Assembly: GCA_947632485.1 (NCBI GenBank)
Contig: CANRPJ010000025.1
Span: 1 to 44,323, forward strand
Reading direction: 5' to 3'
DNA from: an uncultured Muribaculaceae bacterium
Lineage (GTDB): Bacteria > Bacteroidota > Bacteroidia > Bacteroidales > Muribaculaceae
Length of the DNA: 44,323 nt
Of the stretch, positions 9,526 through 16,891 are shown piece by piece; within the stretch, counting starts at the first letter, position 1, and every line of letters starts with the position of its first letter. The position numbers and the translations under genes were made by a program. The notes under the pieces are model-generated. The model saw only the letters and a program-made list of their open reading frames with translations, did no database searches and was not told where the DNA came from.

Positions 9526-10530
9526 ATGATCAATATAGCGATATTTGCTTCCGGCTCCGGCACCAACGCCGAGAATATAGCCCGGATCTTCAACGAGGGC
9601 AGCCGCCTGAAGGTGGCGCTCGTGGTTACCAACCGCCGTAAGGCCGGAGTGATCGGCCGGATGGAAGCGCTCGGGGTGCCGGTGGAATATGTGCCTAACT
9701 CCGTGTGGGACGAAGCGCCGGAAAAAGTGGTGGATCTCATGCGCGAGCGCGGGATTGACCTCATCGTGCTTGCCGGGTTCATGCATTTTGTAAGCCCGGT
9801 GATAGTGGAGGCCTTCCGCGGCAGGATTCTCAATATCCACCCGTCGCTGCTGCCGGCCTATGGAGGCAAGGGAATGTATGGCCATTATGTGCATGAGGCC
9901 GTGGTAGCCGCCGGCGAGAAGGAGAGCGGCGTGACGGTTCATTATGTGACTGAGGAGATGGATAAGGGAGAGATCGTGATGCAGGAGCGCGTGGAGGTTA
10001 CCCCGGACGATACTCCCGAAAGCCTTGAGGCGAAAATCCACCCCGTAGAATATTCGCTCTATCCGCGCGCCATAGTGAAGGCAGCTGAGCGGATTGAGAA
10101 TGAGCGGCGTCAGGATCCTCCGGCCCCCGCGAAGCCGTCGGTGGAGAAGGAATGGGCCGATGTGCTTCATCTTAACTACGACCCGACGAAGGCCGAGGTG
10201 CCGCCGCCGGTGCCGGGCTCTCAACCTGTCTCAGGCGCCGCAGGTGCTTCGGGCGCAGCTCCAGTAGCTTCCGTCAGGTCCGCCTCGCCCGCTGTAGAGC
10301 CGATGCCCCAGGCATGGCTCCTCTGGTCGGTGCTGGCAACAGTGTTCTGCTGCACCGTAGCCGGAATTGTAGCCATCATCTATAGCTCACAGGTGTCAGC
10401 GCGTTATTATCAGGGCGATATTGAGGGTTCGCGGCGTGCATCGCGCAGGGCAGAGGCGTGGATTATAGCCTCGGTGGTAGTCGGTGTGGCCATGAGTGCC
10501 TTCTGGCTGCCCCTGATGCTTCTTAGCTGA
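9526..10530 (+). CDS. purN: PurN formyltransferase fused to a CD225/dispanin membrane domain
   Basis: Residues 1-190 are a complete phosphoribosylglycinamide formyltransferase, which adds the formyl group from 10-formyl-THF to GAR in purine synthesis. The ASGSGTN motif is at 8-14 and the catalytic triad is N103, H105, D146. A Pro/Ala-rich linker (about 196-260) leads to a C-terminal CD225/dispanin domain (261-334). This has a helix with an FCC pair, the conserved IVAIIYSSQV segment, a GDIEGSRRASRRA loop and a second helix. PurN alone is about 190-210 aa and soluble, so this would tether it to the inner membrane. One uninterrupted frame; no internal start is obvious. A DUF2752 gene starts 1 bp after the stop. 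Confidence 0.88.
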   Translation: MINIAIFASGSGTNAENIARIFNEGSRLKVALVVTNRRKAGVIGRMEALGVPVEYVPNSVWDEAPEKVVDLMRERGIDLIVLAGFMHFVSPVIVEAFRGRILNIHPSLLPAYGGKGMYGHYVHEAVVAAGEKESGVTVHYVTEEMDKGEIVMQERVEVTPDDTPESLEAKIHPVEYSLYPRAIVKAAERIENERRQDPPAPAKPSVEKEWADVLHLNYDPTKAEVPPPVPGSQPVSGAAGASGAAPVASVRSASPAVEPMPQAWLLWSVLATVFCCTVAGIVAIIYSSQVSARYYQGDIEGSRRASRRAEAWIIASVVVGVAMSAFWLPLMLLS

Positions 10531-10531
10531 G

Positions 10532-10918
10532 ATGAGGGCTGCTGCGCTCAGGCGCCTCTGGCTGATTCCCGTGCTCGCGCTCGGAGCCTTATTGTATTTT
10601 CTGGTCGATCCCGGCGAGTCGGCTCTGATGCCAAAATGTATTTTCAAGGCTCTTACGGGTCTTGACTGCCCGGGGTGTGGAAGCCAGCGCGCCCTTCACG
10701 CTCTTCTCCACGGCCATCTCCTTGAGGCGCTGCGCATGAATGCCCTGTTGGTGCTGATGCTTCCGCTGATAGGGTTCATGATATGGCTCGAGACAGTGCG
10801 CAAGTCGCGCCCTCGGCTCTATGCCTCCTTCTATCGGCCGTGGGTGATCTGGAGCGTAGGGGGAGTGATTGCGGCTTGGTTCATTGTGAGGAATTTATTA
10901 CCTGCTTTGTTTTCGTAG
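10532..10918 (+). CDS. DUF2752 small membrane protein
   Basis: A 128-aa protein with the DUF2752 hallmark CPGCGSQRA after LTGLD and about three hydrophobic helices (near 10-25, 65-85 and 105-125). Function unknown. In Bacteroidota DUF2752 genes often stand next to CD225 or TM2 membrane-protein genes, and here the gene starts 1 bp after the CD225 fusion, so the two are surely co-translated. Its last codons lie in the left copy of the 35-bp repeat that brackets the MACPF gene. Confidence 0.82.
   Translation: MRAAALRRLWLIPVLALGALLYFLVDPGESALMPKCIFKALTGLDCPGCGSQRALHALLHGHLLEALRMNALLVLMLPLIGFMIWLETVRKSRPRLYASFYRPWVIWSVGGVIAAWFIVRNLLPALFS
10869..10903 (+). repeat. 35-bp direct repeat, left copy
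   Basis: Identical over 35 bases to 13160-13194. This copy is coding sequence for the C-terminus of the DUF2752 protein. The two copies enclose the MACPF gene and its promoter. Confidence 0.95.
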
Positions 10919-10964
10919 CCGGTCGTAACTATCTTAAAAGATGCTAAAACTTGTGTAAGAGGAA

Positions 10965-10994
10965 TTTGCGCATGGTAGATTCTTTATAAATTTG
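10965..10994 (+). promoter_or_regulatory. Promoter of the MACPF gene
   Basis: TTTG (10965-10968), an 18-bp spacer and TAAATTTG (10987-10994) fit the Bacteroidota consensus. The predicted start near 11001 gives a leader of about 35 nt. Confidence 0.7.
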
Positions 10995-11035
10995 CAGTCC
11001 TTCAAGAAATTATTTCGCCATAAATAGTTAATGCA

Positions 11036-13153
11036 ATGAAATTTAGGTTTATCCTCGCTTTATTAAGCGGAATCGCTGTGTGCTCGTGTTCTTCCGACGA
11101 GACACCGGTGACCATCGATGATAAAGATCTTCCCAATCTTGTCGACGGCAGTATAGATATTGCCAACGGACGCAACATAATATTTCTGGATGCCGGAGAT
11201 GTAGAGTCGTTCCGGCTTCAACTCGGCACGAAGCGTAACGTTGCAGCCACTGTCGGCCGTGACTTCCCGCTGCAGGTTAAGGTAGAGACAGAAGCGGATA
11301 CTACGCGCTTTCTATCGTTTACCCGCGGCGGAAGCGCGCTTGATCTCGATAGCCCGATGGTCTACGATATCAGTCTCGAGCTCGTGGCCGATCCTTCGGT
11401 CAGGAAAGATCTGAAGCTTGTGGTGCGCCCTCATGGCAGTCTGCCTACCGACGTAAGCGAATATGCCTACAATATCGGTAAGGGCACGAAGGTGTGGGGA
11501 GAGTTGGGCAATGTGACTTATCCCATCATTGACTTTAGCCAGATAGAGAGCCATCTTTCCGATAATGTCAATAATGTGCAGACGGGCGTGCAGTTTGAGA
11601 TTGGTGGCGAACGCTATCAGGAAACCATGGAACGCGTATGCTCTAAAATAGGCCTCGGCGGCCTGGGGCGTGGCGGCGGCTATGCCCTTACCGGCAGCTC
11701 CACCTTCAGCCAGGAGCAGAGCACATCGAATATCGCGAATACAGAGTTTTATCTTGGCTATTACTCGAAAGTGATGGCCGAAGTTAAGCTTAATTCCGAC
11801 TGGATAAGCAATATACGCGAGCGCGGTGAGCTATATTCGCTGCTTGACGAGACAACCAACGATGCCCTCAACAATCCCGGCTCCGGAGCGTATAAGCAAT
11901 ACTCTAACGATGAGGAAGGCGTAAAGAAGCTATTGGATCATTACGGCACGCATGTGATCACGCAGGGTGCCTTCGGCGGCAACTACGTATATATCTACGC
12001 GCGTCGCGAGAATGCTTATGAACAGTCGGTAGGCCACGATGCCAGCGCCAACATAACCCTGCGTTATAATGGTCAGGATAAAGCTACTACTTGGCTCCAG
12101 CAGTATCAGCGCAAGCACAGTAGCCCTTATATCAATCCATCGGTCGACGCTTCGGGTTATTCTTCTGAATATCAGGACGTGTCGCACTATTTCGAGATGA
12201 TCAAGGCTACTGGTGGCGACGGCGATATCGATATAGAATCGTGGGAGGAGAATTTTTCTTCCGAGAGCCCCTCGAAATGGGTCGTGGTCAGCTATGCTAC
12301 CCTCGATAGCGAGGGTAACGGCAATCTGCTCTCGATTCTCGATTTTATTCTCGATCCCGACCGCTATGAAGCCGTAGACAAATACTTTGAATCTTATCTG
12401 CAATCCAAGGTTAAACCTCTTGTGGAGGATCGGCTCGTGCTTGCCGACTTCATGATGAAAGCAGGCGACGACGGCCATAAGAGCGGCGATCCCAAGTCGT
12501 TTGTCTCCACTGGTCCCGACGGTAAAAAGTATCTCTATCTGCCTGTGATGGCCTCTGGAGCGCAGATGTATCCCAGTCAGGCCGGCTATGCCCTTGAGAC
12601 GAACCAGGACCAGTACGTGGTGGGCACCACGACGCGCGGCCACTACTGGTACTACGCGCTTGGCTACGATAGCGAATGCGACGGCTTCTCGGCGATGCGC
12701 TTCGATAATAAGAACCACGACGGGTGGCTGAAGCGCGGTGATAACGCCAACCACGGAGTGACCGGCGCTATCGACGACAATTACGTGCAGCTCTACGTAA
12801 AAGACTCTGGCAAACTGAAATATGAGCAGAAGATCAAGGCCGCGATGCTGCAATTCGACAAATATCACGATAATCACTACCACGGGACGTATCTCGGCGC
12901 ATCGGGCGGTGCGGAGATGAAGCTGCCGTTTGATTCGAACGTGAACCAGAAAGCCTTCGACGACTATTGGACCAATAGTGTGACGCTGCCCAGCGATCAC
13001 CTCTGGGACTATCCTTTCTACGAGGGCTGGCTGCGCACTCCCTACCAATTCGTGTTGAGCTATTCGTTTAAGGAGCTTCCCATTAAGAGGCTCTCGTTCG
13101 GCGAAGGCAACAGTCAGGGCCCTATCCAGCATCCCCGCAAGTGGGGTGAATGA
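11036..13153 (+). CDS. MACPF-domain lipoprotein, candidate secreted antimicrobial toxin
   Basis: A 705-aa protein with a lipoprotein signal peptide (probable lipidated Cys18 in AVCSC|SS) and a membrane-attack-complex/perforin domain around residues 130-460. The MACPF signature is visible as Y303-G-T-H306 in LLDHYGTH, followed by an AFGGNY glycine motif. A further 240 or so residues form a Tyr/Gly/Asp-rich C-terminal domain I do not recognise. Bacteroidales MACPF proteins include the BSAP toxins, which kill related strains through a surface receptor, and this one is a reasonable candidate. It is longer than BSAP-1, and other Bacteroidales MACPF proteins have no known activity. It is monocistronic with its own promoter and bracketed by a 35-bp repeat, which suggests separate acquisition. 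Confidence 0.85.
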   Translation: MKFRFILALLSGIAVCSCSSDETPVTIDDKDLPNLVDGSIDIANGRNIIFLDAGDVESFRLQLGTKRNVAATVGRDFPLQVKVETEADTTRFLSFTRGGSALDLDSPMVYDISLELVADPSVRKDLKLVVRPHGSLPTDVSEYAYNIGKGTKVWGELGNVTYPIIDFSQIESHLSDNVNNVQTGVQFEIGGERYQETMERVCSKIGLGGLGRGGGYALTGSSTFSQEQSTSNIANTEFYLGYYSKVMAEVKLNSDWISNIRERGELYSLLDETTNDALNNPGSGAYKQYSNDEEGVKKLLDHYGTHVITQGAFGGNYVYIYARRENAYEQSVGHDASANITLRYNGQDKATTWLQQYQRKHSSPYINPSVDASGYSSEYQDVSHYFEMIKATGGDGDIDIESWEENFSSESPSKWVVVSYATLDSEGNGNLLSILDFILDPDRYEAVDKYFESYLQSKVKPLVEDRLVLADFMMKAGDDGHKSGDPKSFVSTGPDGKKYLYLPVMASGAQMYPSQAGYALETNQDQYVVGTTTRGHYWYYALGYDSECDGFSAMRFDNKNHDGWLKRGDNANHGVTGAIDDNYVQLYVKDSGKLKYEQKIKAAMLQFDKYHDNHYHGTYLGASGGAEMKLPFDSNVNQKAFDDYWTNSVTLPSDHLWDYPFYEGWLRTPYQFVLSYSFKELPIKRLSFGEGNSQGPIQHPRKWGE

Positions 13154-13159
13154 CTCGGG

Positions 13160-13194
13160 TTGCGGCTTGGTTCATTGTGAGGAATTTATTACCT
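13160..13194 (+). repeat. 35-bp direct repeat, right copy
   Basis: Perfect copy of 10869-10903, starting 6 bp after the MACPF stop codon. It is not coding here. Instead it contributes most of the promoter of the C69 dipeptidase gene. Confidence 0.95.
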
Positions 13195-13197
13195 TTG
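13167..13197 (+). promoter_or_regulatory. Promoter of the dipeptidase / steroid-reductase operon
   Basis: TTG at 13167-13169, a 20-bp spacer and TACCTTTG at 13190-13197 fit the consensus. The -33 box and the first five bases of the -7 box lie within the 35-bp repeat. In the left copy the -7 box is broken by three extra bases (GCT after TACCT). Start near 13204, leader about 40 nt. Confidence 0.65.
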
Positions 13198-13245
13198 TGA
13201 CAAAATCACATAACCGTAGAATCTAATTCCTCAAAGAAATTTCAG

Positions 13246-14856
13246 ATGCGTAAGCTGACTTTTTCATTACTGACTCTCTTCTGCGCGTGCGGGCTGCCTG
13301 CGCAGGCGCAGTTCGCCTCGACAGATACCAGCATCGAACCGGGAAGCTGCACGAGCCTGATGGTGGGCCGGAAGGCCACAAAAGACGGTTCGGTAATAAC
13401 GAGCCATACCTGCGACGGCAACTACCGCACATGGGTGGATATCGTGAAGGGTACAAACCTAGGGCATGACACCACGGCCAACGTATATCAGGGCCGTATG
13501 CACACCGATTTCGCCGGAAGCATTGATAAAGTGAAACTTAAGGGCACCGTGCCGCAGGCCGGCAAGACCTTCAGTTTTGTCAACACCGCATATCCCTGCC
13601 TCAATGAGAAGCAGCTGGGCATGGGCGAGACTACGATAAGCGGCCGCAGGGAGCTCGTGAATCCCAACGGCATGTTCTATATCGAGGAGCTTGAGACCCT
13701 GGCTCTTCAGAACTGCTCTACGGCGCGCCAGGCTATCAGGTTCATGGGCGATCTGATTGAGAAATACGGCTATGCCGATTCCGGTGAGTGCCTCACCATA
13801 GCCGATCCCAAGGAGGTGTGGTTGTTTGAGGTGTTTGGCGAAGGTCCCGACAAAATCGGCGGCGTATGGGCGGCTCAGCGTGTGCCCGATGATCATGTGT
13901 CGGTATCGGCCAACATTCCGCGTATCTCGAAGCTCGATCTCAACGATCCGGACCATTACATGGCTTCGAAAAATGTGTTTGATGTAGCGAAGAAGATGGG
14001 CTTTTGGGACGGCAAAGAGCCTTTCCGCTTCTGGAAGGCTTATTCCGGAGGTAACTATTTCGGAGAGCCGAAATCCTTCAGTATCCGCGAGTATTTCCTG
14101 CTCAATAAGCTTGCGCCCTCTCTGAATCTGAGCTATGACGCCGAGGAGCTGCCTTTCAGCGTGAAGCCGGAGCGTCAGCTCTCAGTAAACGATATATCTA
14201 CGCTTCTCACCGAGACTTATGAGGGCACTGAGTGGGATCCTATCGGTAACCTTAAGGTGACTCGCAAGGAGCGCGGTTCCGATAAGGTGGATACGATCAC
14301 GGCGCCTGCCGCCAACCCCTGGATGGCCGGCGAGATGAGCCGTATGCTCAATGCCATAAAGCCCGGAGCCGCTCGTACAAACCGCACGGTGTCGGTGCCG
14401 CAGTGCGCCTACAGCACGGTTATTCAGCTGCGCGACTGGCTGCCCGATGACATAGGCGGTGTGGTATGGTTTTCGGTCGATAATCCGGCGCAGAGCCCTC
14501 GCATACCCATTTTCGCAGGCGGCACTCAGCTTCCCGCTCCCTTCAGCATCTGCGGTCAGCACCGCTACGATGAGAAGGGTATAGTATGGCCTTTCCGCCG
14601 CGCCAACAAGCTCGCCACACTGCGCTGGGGAGCTACCCGGGGCGACCACGAGAAGGCATTCAAGTATTTCCAGCAGAAGGGTGAGAGCGAGATGCCTTTC
14701 GTAGAAGCCCGCTACAACGAAATTCTTGAGAAGGAAGGCCGCGACGCTGCCCGCCAGTTCCTCAACGATTACACAGCCGACTTCGCCGGCGCCGCCATTC
14801 AGCGCTGGAACGACATGGGCGACAAATACTGGAACATGTTCGGCCGCGGCTATTAA
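13246..14856 (+). CDS. Secreted C69-family dipeptidase
   Basis: Signal peptide (residues 1-21, ending AQA) followed by an Ntn-hydrolase of peptidase family C69 (PepD/U34). The probable catalytic nucleophile is C35 in GSCTSLMVGRKATKDGSV, which should become the N-terminus after self-processing. Length 536 aa is normal. Such enzymes cleave dipeptides, here in the periplasm. The family shares its fold with choloylglycine (bile-salt) hydrolases but differs in motifs, so bile-acid deconjugation is not claimed. The 5-alpha-reductase gene begins 21 bp downstream without a terminator, so the dipeptidase is probably the first gene of the operon. Confidence 0.9.
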   Translation: MRKLTFSLLTLFCACGLPAQAQFASTDTSIEPGSCTSLMVGRKATKDGSVITSHTCDGNYRTWVDIVKGTNLGHDTTANVYQGRMHTDFAGSIDKVKLKGTVPQAGKTFSFVNTAYPCLNEKQLGMGETTISGRRELVNPNGMFYIEELETLALQNCSTARQAIRFMGDLIEKYGYADSGECLTIADPKEVWLFEVFGEGPDKIGGVWAAQRVPDDHVSVSANIPRISKLDLNDPDHYMASKNVFDVAKKMGFWDGKEPFRFWKAYSGGNYFGEPKSFSIREYFLLNKLAPSLNLSYDAEELPFSVKPERQLSVNDISTLLTETYEGTEWDPIGNLKVTRKERGSDKVDTITAPAANPWMAGEMSRMLNAIKPGAARTNRTVSVPQCAYSTVIQLRDWLPDDIGGVVWFSVDNPAQSPRIPIFAGGTQLPAPFSICGQHRYDEKGIVWPFRRANKLATLRWGATRGDHEKAFKYFQQKGESEMPFVEARYNEILEKEGRDAARQFLNDYTADFAGAAIQRWNDMGDKYWNMFGRGY

Positions 14857-14877
14857 GCCTACTGAAGCATAGGAGCT

Positions 14878-15657
14878 ATGGAGAGCTGGTTCAGGGCAGA
14901 TCTGTATTGGACCGTGGTAGGGGCGATGGCTTGCCTTGCCGTGGTGGTATTCATAGCTCTGCAGCGCGTCACCGCCGGCTACGGCATGATGCGCACCCGG
15001 GGCTGGGGTCCTTCGGTAAGCAACCGCGTGGGGTGGATAGCTATGGAAACCCCGGCCTTCGCCGCCATGCTCCTTATCTGGCTTCTGAGCCCCCGGAGGG
15101 CAGAGGTGGCTCCGGCAGTGATGGCTCTGCTCTTCCTCGTGCATTATTTCCAGCGCTCCTTCGTGTTTCCCATGCTGATGAGAGGCCGGAGCCTGATGCC
15201 CTGGGCTATTGTGGCTATGGGGGCCGTATTCAATCTGATCAATGCCTACATGATTGGGGGGTGGCTCTTCTGGGTGGCTCCGCAAGGCCGCTATCCTATG
15301 GCATGGCTCGCGAGCCCCCTGTTCGTGCTGGGTGTGATCGTGTTTCTCTGCGGAATGGCAGTCAATCTCCACTCCGACAGCGTGATCCGCAATCTGCGCA
15401 AGCCGGGCGAGACGGGCCATAAGATTCCGCGCGGCGGCATGTACCGCTACGTAACCTCCGCTAACTATTTCGGCGAGCTTACCGAATGGGTAGGTTTCGC
15501 TATTCTGACCTGGTCGTGGGCCGGAGCCGTGTTCGCGCTCTGGACTTTTGCCAATCTGGTGCCCCGTGCGGCCTCGCTCCATAAGCGCTACTGCGAAGAA
15601 TTCGGCGATGATTACCGCCGCCTTGGCCGCAAGCGCGTAATCCCATTCATATTCTGA
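14878..15657 (+). CDS. SRD5A-like steroid 5-alpha-reductase
   Basis: Polytopic membrane enzyme (259 aa, about seven helices) of the 3-oxo-5-alpha-steroid 4-dehydrogenase family. It reduces the delta-4 double bond of 3-oxo steroids with NADPH to give 5-alpha (allo) products. The pair known to be catalytic in human SRD5A2 is visible: E57 in AMETPAF and Y90 in LVHYFQRSF (Y91 in the human enzyme). The C-terminal half has the NADPH-binding features NLHSDSVIRNLRKPGE, IPRGGMYRYV, ANYFGELTEW and TWSW, and ends in VIPFIF like the human protein. Similarity to the eukaryotic enzyme is unusually high for a bacterium. The flavin reductase gene starts 7 bp later. Confidence 0.9.
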   Translation: MESWFRADLYWTVVGAMACLAVVVFIALQRVTAGYGMMRTRGWGPSVSNRVGWIAMETPAFAAMLLIWLLSPRRAEVAPAVMALLFLVHYFQRSFVFPMLMRGRSLMPWAIVAMGAVFNLINAYMIGGWLFWVAPQGRYPMAWLASPLFVLGVIVFLCGMAVNLHSDSVIRNLRKPGETGHKIPRGGMYRYVTSANYFGELTEWVGFAILTWSWAGAVFALWTFANLVPRAASLHKRYCEEFGDDYRRLGRKRVIPFIF

Positions 15658-15664
15658 AGTTACT

Positions 15665-16891
15665 ATGAACCTGTTCACTCCCGGCCATATCGGTCCCGTA
15701 GAGCTCCGCAACCGTTCGATCCGCTCAGCGGCTTTTGAAGGCATGGGGAAAGACTATGGCCCGACGGATAAGCTGAAAGACTACCACGTGAGCGTGGCGC
15801 GCGGCGGAGTCGGCATGACTACGCTTGCCTACGCCAGTGTGAACCGCAGCGGCCTGTCGTTTACCACCCAGCTTTGGCTGAGGCCCGAAATAATCGAGCC
15901 TCTCCGCGATATTACAGATGCCATTCATGCCGAGGGCGCCAAGGCTTCGATCCAGATAGGCCATTGCGGCAACATGACCCATATCGCTACGGCCGGCGGC
16001 ATTCCTGTAGGCGCAAGCACCGGCTTCAACCTATATTCGCCTACCATAGTGAGGGGTATGAACGACCGCGAGATACGCCAGACGGCCAAGGACTTCGGGG
16101 AGGCTGTGAGGGTGGCCCGCGATGCCGGATTCGATTGCGTGGAGGTGCACGCAGGCCACGGCTATCTCATCTCCCAGTTTCTCTCGCCCTATACCAACCA
16201 TAGGCGCGATGAATATGGCGGCCCGCTGAAGAACCGCATGAAGGTGATGCAGATGTGTCTGGAAGAGGTGATGAAGGCAGCCGGGTCGGATATGGGGGTG
16301 CTGGTGAAGACCAATATGCGCGACGGTTTCAAAGGCGGTCTGGAAATCGATGATTGCCTGGAGGTGGCGCGGGAGATCGAGCGATTCGGTGTTCACGCTA
16401 TAGTGCTGTCGGGAGGCTTTGTGAGCAAGGCTCCGATGTATGTGATGCGCGGCGAGATGCCCCTCTACTCCATGACTCATTATATGCGTCAAGCATGGCT
16501 GAAATACAGCGTACGTGCCTTCGGTCGCTTCATGATTCCGAAAGAGCCCTACCGCGATCTCTACTTCCTCGATGATGCCCGGGTGTTTCGCAAGGAGCTG
16601 ACCGCTCCGCTGGTCTATGTAGGCGGCGCAGTGAGCAGGGAGGGTATCGAGCAGGTGCTCGGTCCGGAGGGATTTGAATTTGTGCAGATGGGTCGCGCGC
16701 TGTTGCGCGATCCGGAGTTCGTGAATCATCTGCGCGATGGAGCCGAGGAGTGCGGCTGCGACCATGTGAACTACTGCATCGCGCGCATGTATTCCCTTGA
16801 GATGGCCTGCCATAAGGACTGCAGGAATCTGCCGAAGGGGATTCAGCGCGAGATAGCGAGAATAAAGGAGCGGAATGGCGCGGCTGTCTAA
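15665..16891 (+). CDS. Old Yellow Enzyme-family flavin oxidoreductase, candidate steroid 5-beta-reductase
   Basis: A 408-aa FMN TIM-barrel ene-reductase. Features include the N-terminal NRSIRSAAFEGMG, the substrate-binding VEVHAGHGYLISQFLSP followed by N-x-R-x-DEYGG, and the FMN-phosphate segment FEFVQMGRALLRDP. Family members include BaiCD/BaiH and the gut 5-beta-reductases (5BR) acting on 3-oxo-delta-4 bile acids. The C-terminal cysteines (C363, C365, C371, C382, C386) resemble the C-x2-C-x3-C-x11-C iron-sulfur motif, but the second cysteine position is V368 and the spacing is one short, so the cluster may be absent or differently bound. The second flavin/NADH domain of BaiH-type enzymes is missing. 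Placement between a 5-alpha-reductase and SDR genes supports a steroid substrate. Confidence 0.85.
   Translation: MNLFTPGHIGPVELRNRSIRSAAFEGMGKDYGPTDKLKDYHVSVARGGVGMTTLAYASVNRSGLSFTTQLWLRPEIIEPLRDITDAIHAEGAKASIQIGHCGNMTHIATAGGIPVGASTGFNLYSPTIVRGMNDREIRQTAKDFGEAVRVARDAGFDCVEVHAGHGYLISQFLSPYTNHRRDEYGGPLKNRMKVMQMCLEEVMKAAGSDMGVLVKTNMRDGFKGGLEIDDCLEVAREIERFGVHAIVLSGGFVSKAPMYVMRGEMPLYSMTHYMRQAWLKYSVRAFGRFMIPKEPYRDLYFLDDARVFRKELTAPLVYVGGAVSREGIEQVLGPEGFEFVQMGRALLRDPEFVNHLRDGAEECGCDHVNYCIARMYSLEMACHKDCRNLPKGIQREIARIKERNGAAV

Noticed and set aside
11930..13132. 400-codon minus-strand frame opposite the MACPF gene
   Set aside because: Composition is dominated by Val, Ile and His without motifs or signal, and the plus-strand protein has clear domains.
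10869..13194. MACPF unit as a simple transposon with target-site duplication
   Set aside because: A 35-bp duplication is too long for known insertion sequences, and there are neither terminal inverted repeats nor a transposase.
13246..14856. C69 protein as a bile-salt hydrolase feeding the steroid operon
   Set aside because: The nucleophile context CTSLMVGRKATKDGS is that of C69 dipeptidases, not of C59 choloylglycine hydrolases. Shared fold alone is not evidence.
14182..15744. 520-codon open frame on the minus strand across the dipeptidase and 5-alpha-reductase genes
   Set aside because: It is antisense to two well-supported genes, has a His/Pro/Ala-biased composition and no domain resemblance. 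This is a by-product of GC-rich codon use.
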